From NCBI RefSeq assembly GCF_032854445.1, contig NC_088300.1, positions 40,390,458-40,454,457 on the forward strand: a stretch of 64,000 nucleotides of DNA. Reading direction: 5' to 3'. Position numbers and translations under genes: made by a program. The notes beneath the pieces are model-generated. The model saw nothing but the letters and a program-made list of their open reading frames with translations. It was not told the origin of the DNA and did no database searches. The DNA comes from Liolophura sinensis. Its lineage: Eukaryota; Mollusca; Polyplacophora; Chitonida; Chitonidae. Of the stretch, positions 56,389 to 64,000 are shown in pieces (within the stretch, counting starts at the first letter, position 1; each line of letters opens with the position of its first letter).

Positions 56389-58735
56389 AGGTTAATTCAA
56401 TTCAGCCCATGTAGAAAAAGCTGCACACTTATATTCAGTTATGCTTCATCGCGATGTCCACCGTTACGTAAGAAGTCATGTAGGCCTAGATGTTTAATAT
56501 TGCAAATTGAAGTCCTCGGCGAATACCTCTATCTTAAGTTAATACTTGGGTCAGGTAAATAATAAACTAATAAATGCTTTGCCGCCTGTTTCACAAATCC
56601 TGGCATTTTGTTTCACACATTTGGGTGATTACATTTCCTACAATTTCACAATTCGGATTGTACACGGATTCTAATCTGCTACATAAAATATCTTTTGTAT
56701 ATATTCATCTTATACATCGTGCTCAAAGAAAATTCTCTTATATTTCGAATGTCCTATGAAAGGGTGGGGGGTGGGGGGCAGACGGTTATTTAATTACGAC
56801 TTCTTATGGGTATATCACTTTGCGTCGCTTAAGTTGATGAGTGGAGGAAACCCGATAGAGGCTGGGTGAAACCGTCTAGCCTGTACAGGACCTACCCCCT
56901 GACGTTAGCCTGGAATTGAAATCAACAAGAGATACGCGGATTCAACCTGCAGCATCACCGGTCACGGGCTAGTGGATTTACCGACATCGTACCTTCAGTG
57001 ATCCTTTAATAAAAACAATACAATAAGCCTGGTGATTTACGGTTTTCCTCCTTGCAGCCCAGACCGGTTTCGTTTGCGGCGAGACCGTCAGGCGTAAATC
57101 AATATTTCAAAAGTACATAAATAATACACAGGTGAAAATTGGTTCATGAAGTATAGATCTGTCATACAATGCAAATGTGTGTTTGTGGCGAGTTTGGCTG
57201 CAATAAATAGCCGTTTACTGCAAATTTCAGGGGAGCATCAAGACAATTGCCCTTGTACATGTATAAATATCAGTTGTCTGTTGATTCTGCACACAACCTT
57301 GTATCCAAGTCTCCGTCACTGTGCGGTATACAGTGAGCCAAGACATTAACAACGACAATAATCAGAAATTCTCTAGCCGCCCTAACACACATGCAGCTGG
57401 ATATTTCGTATTGAAAATAAATCATGCGAGATACTTGTTTATTGCGCCTTTTCTGTTTGCCATCCTAATGCCTGGCGTCACCTTTGAGATATTGGCAAAG
57501 TGAGCGACAGTGTACTCAATTACGGATGAATGACTGCCACAAAACAGATCTATTATATTCACTTACACCTGAAATTGACGTCATTCGAGCTAACGATGTC
57601 ACGCAAACTTTGTCTTTCAAAGCAGAGATAAATACTTCTGATAAATTATTGTGTGTTTGATCTGACCGTTTCCTGTGTAATTGTAACAGTTGATTTCACG
57701 GAAATACATACAGCTTACCTGCCGGGTGGGTTCCCTAAAGTAAGGACTGATTTCACAGAGAAACTACGAGGGCTTACGTACCGGATGGCGTCTATAAAGA
57801 AAGGACTAGGGTAACCAAGTGATATTCACTGTTACCTAAATTTACCCGTCAACAATTGTAAAACTGAACTGATGGTCACTTTAGGTTAGCATAGATCTGG
57901 GCAAGGTTTGAAGTCTCAATGTTCAATGAAATATTCAATGCATTTGCATACCTTACATATCATTGAAAACTCTTGATCGCTTCTCTTTGTATGATTCCCT
58001 CCTATTTTCTTACTTTATTTACTTTCTTAGTTCTGTGTTAATTTGTGTTAAACGTCGTTTTGGGAATTAGCCTCCCGATTATTGACCTGGAACGTCCTTA
58101 TTGGTTGACGGCTGGTATACGAATGTCTGTGTAAACGCATATATCCAGAATGAATATTGTCAGCTCCTTTTATAGGCGATAAGCCGAAAAGAGAAAGATT
58201 TGATTGGCTGACACTAAAAAAAACCCCTCAGATCTGATTGGTCTATCCACGAAGACATGCGCTCGTATGTTGTCGTTTGACCTTGTACTGACAGCAATTG
58301 CTAAGTCCCAGCGAGTTTTTGGACTGTCCAAATATTTTCTGCGGAGAAAATAAATGTCCTATATTCAGCAATCTATCCAAACATTTCCCGTGTAACTGCT
58401 CCTCGATGTTCAACGTTTATTTTAAGACCACAGATGGTTGATGGTATTTCGAATTTCCCTCCAAAAATGTGCAGTAAACATGCTTGAATTTAACAACAGT
58501 TGTCAGTTTCGTCAGCATGGCGGTTTACAACATAAGACACACAAGATGAAAATATTAGCTCATTCCCTCTGGAAAATTGTTGCATGGCACAAATATTTTA
58601 CACAAAAGGTATAGTAAACTGTCTGAATTCTACAGTTCAGTAGTTAAAATACGATACCCGTTGACTGTTCTTGATGTTAGAGTGAAGATCCACACACAAA
58701 CGTGATTTGTTTACATTCACGATGTCCGCGGACGA
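56389..58735. other. Non-coding; SINE remnant and a possible promoter-like cluster
   Basis: A decayed minus-strand SINE may lie at 56815-56950 ('agtggaggaaacccgataga'). An imperfect ~60-bp duplication of 'ttac(c/g)t(g/a)ccgg(g/a)tgg' lies near 57710-57820. Three ATTGG (inverted CCAAT) sites fall within 58095-58245. No coding region recognised. Confidence 0.4.
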
Positions 58736-58744
58736 CTCAAAAGT

Positions 58745-59930
58745 CATAAAATTGATGTGGGCAAAATATTATTTTTTAGAAAAGACGGTATCAAGTACTT
58801 TATGTTTCCCACATACTAATGCTGTGGTATGGTAGTACATGTATGTACAGACAATGGTTTTGTCTTCGACTTCAAAGTAAGACAGTTACTGTGTCAGTGA
58901 AATGAGCTTGGCCCAAAGATTTGACATGTTCCGTGCCACCGAACGACACTTCACTTATTGCCGACAAATTAACATAGAAATGAACAGTCGCGATGGCAAT
59001 TAGCAAAGTGATCAGGTAAAAATTCGAAAATGGTAGAATTGTTCAAATGCGCTAGGAAAGGAGCTAATCCGACGTATTTTTGTGACAAGAAATCGAATGG
59101 TTGACTTCATAATGACGAACCTAGCAACAGCACTTACTACTCCTTGGAAAGCAGAGAAATTTGCAAATGTATCAACACACGCCGATTGCTTGCCTTATTG
59201 CGCATGGTTTGGCACCTTATGTGTGTGTCAGTGTTAAATTATATTTTTAGAACAAACAGTATTAAGTACCTTATGTTTTCGATATACAAATGTTGTGGTA
59301 TGGTAGTACATGTAGGTAAAGGCAATGGGTTTGTCTTCTACTTGAAAGTAAGACAATTGCTGGGTGAGTGAAATTAGCTTGGCCCATAGATTTGACATGT
59401 TCCGGCCTACCGAACGACACATTACTTATAGTCGAAAGTTTAATATTGAAATAAGTAGTCGCTAAGGTACACACTACATTGTGACTAATGTCAATTAGCA
59501 ATGTGATCGGGTAAAAATTCGAAAATATTAAAATTGTTTAAATGCACTTGGAAAGGAGCTAATCCGACGCATTTTGTGACGACAAATCGAATGGGTCAAA
59601 CCGCATTGCTCTCCCACCAGGGTTTTTATGTGTAGTGACGTTTAAAACATGGTTGACATCATTATGACGTGCCAAGCAACGGTCAATACTCTTTAAAATC
59701 AGAGAAATTTGCAATTTTTTAAACACCTGCCGATTCCTTGCCTTATATCTCACCGTTTGACACCTTAGCATTGTACCTTAGTATAAAAGTGTACCTTACG
59801 TTTCGTAGCTGCAAATAATATGGTAAGGTACTGGGTAGTACATGTGCATAAAGGTGTTGGGTTTGTCTTCGACTTGTAAATAACACAATTGCTGGGACGG
59901 TCAAATGGACTTGATGCAAAGATGATGTCC
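58745..59930. repeat. ~490-bp segmental tandem repeat, about 2.5 copies
   Basis: Three blocks near 58800, 59275 and 59790 share 'atggtagtacatgta', 'gggtttgtcttc', 'gtaagacaattgctggg' and 'cttggcccatagatttgaca'. The inter-block segment 'ggaaaggagctaatccgacg' with 'caaatcgaatgg' also repeats near 59056 and 59550. Divergence is ~15-25% by eye. Confidence 0.8.
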
Positions 59931-59987
59931 TCGTATAAGCGAAATTTAAAGCATAAAACACCACTGAAATAAATAAATAAATGAATT
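59931..59987 (+). mobile_element. Family-A SINE, 3' remnant
   Basis: 'tcgtataagcgaaatttaaa', 'gcataaaacaccactgaaat' and AAATAAATAAAT end the third segmental copy. Confidence 0.6.
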
Positions 59988-59989
59988 AT

Positions 59990-61185
59990 ACACATAATTT
60001 TCGATTTTAACACCAATAGTTGCTTCCGGAAGCAACAGTCTGAAATAGCTGTCTGGCCTACATCTCTGATAATACTGCACCTACAGACGTTATGCTTGAT
60101 ATATTAATGACAATAATGTTGGCAATCACGTGATAAGCATACTTCTGAATTCCAACACCAGCGGGCACCTCTGTGCACAATATGGTTTGGAAAGCTGCCT
60201 TATTCATGTATCCCTTTTAATATTTAACGTACAGACTCACCCGTCTACACACACCAAGAATGAAGTCTGTAGGCACTCTGTTAATGGAGATTTGGCTTAA
60301 GATATTTTTTTTCAGAAATAACAACTGGTTCCCGCTGAATAGTTATCGGTTGGGAACCACAGACTAACTTCACTGCCGCATTCTGAAGAAGAGCTGAATT
60401 ACTTTCAAAATGCCATGTAATGTATTGCAGCAAGAGTGATCTACACAGTGCAGGTAATACACAGTTTGACAACAATCTAAAAATACATGAATTATGAATT
60501 ATTAGAGCATGCAATGGATATAATGGTACCATTTCTGGGTATAAAGTGGCAAGTAAAAAGACAGAAACGAATATTTAAATGTATTTCTACCATATAGGCT
60601 TCACAAACATAAAACGTCGAAAGCGCAAAGTTCGTAATGTTAAAACTTCGTCATAAGGAAATGAATAAAAAATTCAACTGTCAGAAATTCATGAAAGGTG
60701 GTTTGTATCTAACGTTTAGAGAATGAAACATCGGGAGTAAACTATTTTTGGGATGATCAAAAAGTGGAATTTGCCTTTAGCCAACATTGACTTACACATG
60801 CTAATATTATAATTTTCACTTGTATTGTAAGTTTTTGTACGCTTACACGTTGTGGCTATCCCATAAACCATCGGTCCATACGACTCTATTACTGTAACGA
60901 CGCGGAGAATTAGCACAATTACCAAGTGCTCTTTAAATCGTTGGCTGAATAATATACTTCTATCCGAATTAAGAGCACTGATTGGGTATTTCATAGTCTA
61001 TATACAAACACTGGAAAGACCTCAGACTGCAGTGAACCCCTCTAAGCAGACATCTGACAATCATCACCTGTCAGTTTAATGCGATTGTTACTTACTGAAG
61101 TAGTAGCCAAAACGCTATAGAAATCGCGAAGCGGCAAATAAATCGAAGCTACTGTACAATGAAATTGGAAGCTCTTGTACTCTGC
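59990..61185. other. Non-coding 3' flank of the globin gene
   Basis: No recognised gene. A minus frame at 60281-60532 contains ALLQNAAVKLVCGSQ, faintly like a LINE C-terminal region, but this is too weak to call. Confidence 0.35.
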
Positions 61186-61383
61186 TCATCGCGCTGAGAT
61201 GTGAGAGTATTCCTCACTGTGAGATTTAGATAGTTCACGATCCATCAACCTAGCTCTGCTCATGCCCTCCTTCATTTTAGTGATAATGTACATGAATATC
61301 TGTTTCCAAGCGTCTTTCACTTCTCTTGTGTACACATCTTGTAACACCTCCTTTAATCCAAAGTCAATAGCTGGCCAGAGGCG
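61186..61383 (-). CDS. Globin, last exon
   Basis: Acceptor gcttttgctgtgtttcag, phase 0, 65 codons and TGA. Encodes RLWPAIDFGLKEVLQDVYTR then EVKDAWKQIFMYIITKMKEG, which matches globin helices G-end and H (LxxVL...Y..EVxxAWxxxxxxIxxxMxxG). The junction position and phase agree with the ancient globin intron G7-0. The pattern is closest to cytoglobin/globin-X/nerve-type invertebrate globins. An extra tail of ~25 polar residues (SRARLMDRELSKSHSEEYSH...) follows helix H. The exons with the haem-contact E and F histidines were not found between here and the right edge, so they are probably outside the window. Confidence 0.88.
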   Translation of the reverse strand, partial: RLWPAIDFGLKEVLQDVYTREVKDAWKQIFMYIITKMKEGMSRARLMDRELSKSHSEEYSHISAR

Positions 61384-61615
61384 CTGAAACACAGCAAAAG
61401 CAAACATGAAAAGTAAATGTACATGTATATGAATAGAGACAAGAGTGTCATTGCCTCGTTTTATTATACATAAATTCCTGGTATTCATTGTTCCCTCTGG
61501 TCTGCTAACCTTCTGGAGATATAGTTACAAGTTACATTTAAGAATAGACCACCTAATGGATTCTGGGGAATAATGTTTTGTGATATTGTTGAATCAGACA
61601 CATAACCCTTAACTG

Positions 61616-61722
61616 GAAACTGGACTGAGCCCCGGGGAAACCCACCATGCTTGCAGACTTTCATACGTACGACCATAGAAGAAGCCAACATGATTGAGCT
61701 GGACTTGAATTCACAAGGACAA
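61616..61722 (-). mobile_element. Family-A SINE, decayed middle part
   Basis: 'gagccccggggaaacccacc', 'acgtacgaccatagaagaag' and 'gagctggacttgaattcaca'. Confidence 0.65.
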
Positions 61723-62149
61723 AACACCATTAAAATCAACAATATTCCGAGAGCAAGAATCAGTCAAAATATTAAAACCTCATAAAATACGTCTCCAAAT
61801 ACCTGATGAGATTTAGTTTTCATACAGTTTTATTTCAATACACAGCAACGCCGTCAAACCACGGAACGAAATAACACGATTTTACAATTATTTTCCGATA
61901 TAAACACTCAGACCTGTTCTCTTCACCGGGTACACGCGTGTGAGATCTGGTTATGTCGCCTTTTATACATTAAGTTAAATTTGTCTAGGAGACTTAAGTC
62001 TCTACAGCTAAAACATTCAACAAAAAATCATTCAAACACGCAAAATCATTTTATTATCAAAATATAAATAGAATATTGCACAGTGAAAGTCGAATATCAT
62101 AAATAAAAAGAACACTAAACACACGAAAAACTTCCAAATAGCTGGATTT

Positions 62150-62205
62150 GATGTATTTGTATATTATATTTGATTGTTGCTTCACACCACTTACTCAAGA
62201 TGTTG
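62150..62205 (-). mobile_element. Family-A SINE, decayed 3' end
   Basis: 'atatttgattgttgcttcac' then 'cttactcaagatgtt'. A similar remnant is at 62698-62752 ('gtttgatcgttacttaccgc', 'cgtaattactcaagatatta'). Confidence 0.4.
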
Positions 62206-63728
62206 AAAGCTTCCAGGCTGGATGATATTGTCAAAAGTAAAACTTCGCGTGATGATAAAGCGGTAAGAGGCTTGGTTCACAACCGAGTTCATTACTAAGA
62301 CAACAGATGTAACACAAGCCTCCACCAGGCAGATAATTTGCTGATTTCATTGTTCACAGAAGTAAATAGCCATGTGCTGATTCGTTAAGGTGACTGAAAT
62401 CTATGGTTTTCAGAAAATATCACCAAAAAAAAGGAGCTTTTACCCTATCATATTCTAAGTGATGCATGGTGATATCTAGGATAAACCACCGCCGCTCACA
62501 AAGGACTTCACAAAAAAAAACCTCTTGAGCGATGAGGCATGGCCAAACTGAATTCGATCACGCGACTTCTTTGAAGAAGTCAGTGCTAACGGCTCTCACG
62601 TGTTGCCAATTTCACAGTTAACATTCAGAATACACTAATATCATAATATTCATAAAAACTACAAGCAGATGAAAAACTCTGAAATAACCGAGACTGATGT
62701 ATTTATATATTTGTTTGATCGTTACTTACCGCCGTAATTACTCAAGATATTATCAATACCGACTTAAGTCGAGTGGCTAGATGTTTTCCTTTATATCCCT
62801 AGGGTGGATTCAATTAAATTGTAGGAAAGGTAACTTTCTAGATTCCCCTGTTTCCCTTGTTATCGGGAACTTGATGCCGATAAGAGGTCGAAGTGCTCTG
62901 TTATGCATGAAGTCATAGGGTGGAGAGAAATCATAAGGTGAAGAGCACTTCCATTCAACCAATATGATGTACGTCACACATGAGTGAATTTGTCTGGAAT
63001 TTGCTAGAACGCAGTCCCCGGCACTCCGGTTTCCTCCACTCCTGCAACTGACCACCATAATAACTGTATTTCTCCTTCGAGTTTTACGTCATACGTAACA
63101 ATTATCCAGTCATATGACAAGGGGTTATTAGGTGTGTGAACGTATATTGTGTCTTCTTGTGGCAGCAAGTACCAAGTCTTTGGTATAACCCGACTTGAGT
63201 GGATCCCGGGGTATCCCGACTTTAGCCATTGGGCCACCGAAGCGGTCCGTCCAAATATAAGTGAAACATTCTTTATTATGGCCTTAACCTCCACAATCAA
63301 CGTGCGGAACGATTAGATAATAAACGGTTTAATTACGGTAATTAAACACACTCAAAAATAAGCATTAATAGTTTGGTAATTCAAAATACATTTACATATA
63401 CACTGAGTATCTCTCTCCTCGCACCTAAAGCTGTGTGGAGACAAACTCTGGGGGATATGTGACAAATATATTTTCAGATAACATAAACCTTTACATAAAG
63501 CGTCAAGTTGGACATTCGTTAATGCGTAGACCATGAAGAGGTACCCAGCCGATAATCGTAAGATCTATTTCCATAACGACCTGTCACACAAAGTTCTCAA
63601 AGTAATATGCAATAAGCAATATATACAGGTAACTAGTAAATAAACCTGGTAATTTGTAAGTGGAAAGCAGTCCAACGTTGAAACTCCTGCCGTATTTAGT
63701 ACAAGCCAGCTAAAAACCACCAATGCAG

Positions 63729-63860
63729 TTATTTATCTATTTATTTATTTGACTGGTATTTTACGCCGTACTCAAGAATATTTCACTTATAGGACGGCGG
63801 CCAGCATTATGGTGGGAGGAAACCGGGCAGAGCCCGGGGGAAACCCACGACCATCCGCAT
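63729..63860 (-). mobile_element. Family-A SINE, 3' half, well preserved
   Basis: 'tttatttgactggtatttta', 'cgccgtactcaagaatattt', 'cagcattatggtgggaggaa' and 'gagcccgggggaaacccacg'; close to the consensus, so probably a younger copy. Confidence 0.92.
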
Positions 63861-64000
63861 ATATATTTTGCTGATTAAACAAATGCAGACCCTAGACTGC
63901 CAGCCATTATGACTCACACCCTTACCCATAGTAGTTAATGTCTATTGTTTATCTGACATGTTTCCTCTGTTGTATGTTTCATCTATTGTTCATTTGCTGA

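Larger units (their letters stand above)
61384..64000. other. Probable globin intron to the window edge
   Basis: No exon with E7/F8 globin helices recognised on the minus strand. Contains decayed SINE pieces and a fresh SINE at the right edge. Confidence 0.4.

Noticed and set aside
60281-60532. LINE C-terminal fragment (LLQNAAVKLVCGSQ)
   Set aside because: Only one short phrase resembles the usual LQNAAARLV segment; no neighbouring RT motifs.
63019-63275. Old SINE copy ('ggtttcctccactcc', 'accaccataataac', 'ataagtgaaacattctttat')
   Set aside because: Pieces match the family-A SINE, but the order and spacing are too disturbed to fix limits or orientation with confidence.

Overview
The window looks like nuclear DNA of a marine mollusc (a lophotrochozoan at least). 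Genes are intron-rich with GT-AG splice sites, and non-coding DNA is AT-rich. One tRNA-headed SINE, whose 3' part reads as a 'gtattttacgcc...caagaatatttcac' signature on the minus strand, recurs about 20 times in both orientations. I recall this SINE as abundant in bivalve and gastropod genomes. The class cannot be decided from the window. All exon boundaries were placed by eye from splice consensus and reading-phase continuity; no alignment or transcript was available.

Layout from left to right. (1) 1-1.6 kb: decayed 3' half of a non-LTR retrotransposon. (2) 3.6-5.5 kb, +: large terminal exon of a DUF229/alkaline-phosphatase-fold type II membrane protein. (3) 5.5-13.4 kb: no confident host gene, but a LINE fragment, a frameshifted THAP-type zinc finger, SINE pieces and inverted 29-bp minisatellites. 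(4) 13.5-42.0 kb, -: a 16-exon gene for a secreted VWDE-like protein (von Willebrand factor D and EGF domains), about 1,260 residues as recovered. Its N-terminus is a Thr-rich tandem of short Cys domains. All 15 splice junctions keep one reading frame. (5) 46.5-50.7 kb, +: three 3' exons of an unrecognised single-pass type I membrane protein, with a poly(A) signal near 51.6 kb. (6) 51.6-61 kb: no gene seen; minisatellites, a nested SINE pair and a ~490-bp triplication. (7) 61.2-61.4 kb, -: last exon of a globin whose other exons are probably beyond the right edge.

The introns of the VWDE-like gene hold most of the unusual structure. These are a ~4.4 kb array of 43-bp units with higher-order duplication that carried an inserted SINE along, a related 42-bp array, a highly homogeneous 90-bp array that seems related to the SINE 3' region, a 27-bp array close to exon 2, a large fold-back element with arms of about 300 bp, and a MITE with ~60-bp terminal inverted repeats. 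Several arrays have periods divisible by three and so create long but spurious open frames.

The genes do not form an obvious pathway. The VWDE-like protein is probably extracellular matrix, mucus or cuticle; the DUF229 protein is probably luminal or extracellular; the 46-51 kb product is a possible surface receptor; the globin is intracellular and haem-binding. No wholly new system is evident. The strongest novel candidates are the N-terminal architecture of the VWDE-like protein, the unassigned receptor-like gene, and the array and fold-back structures.
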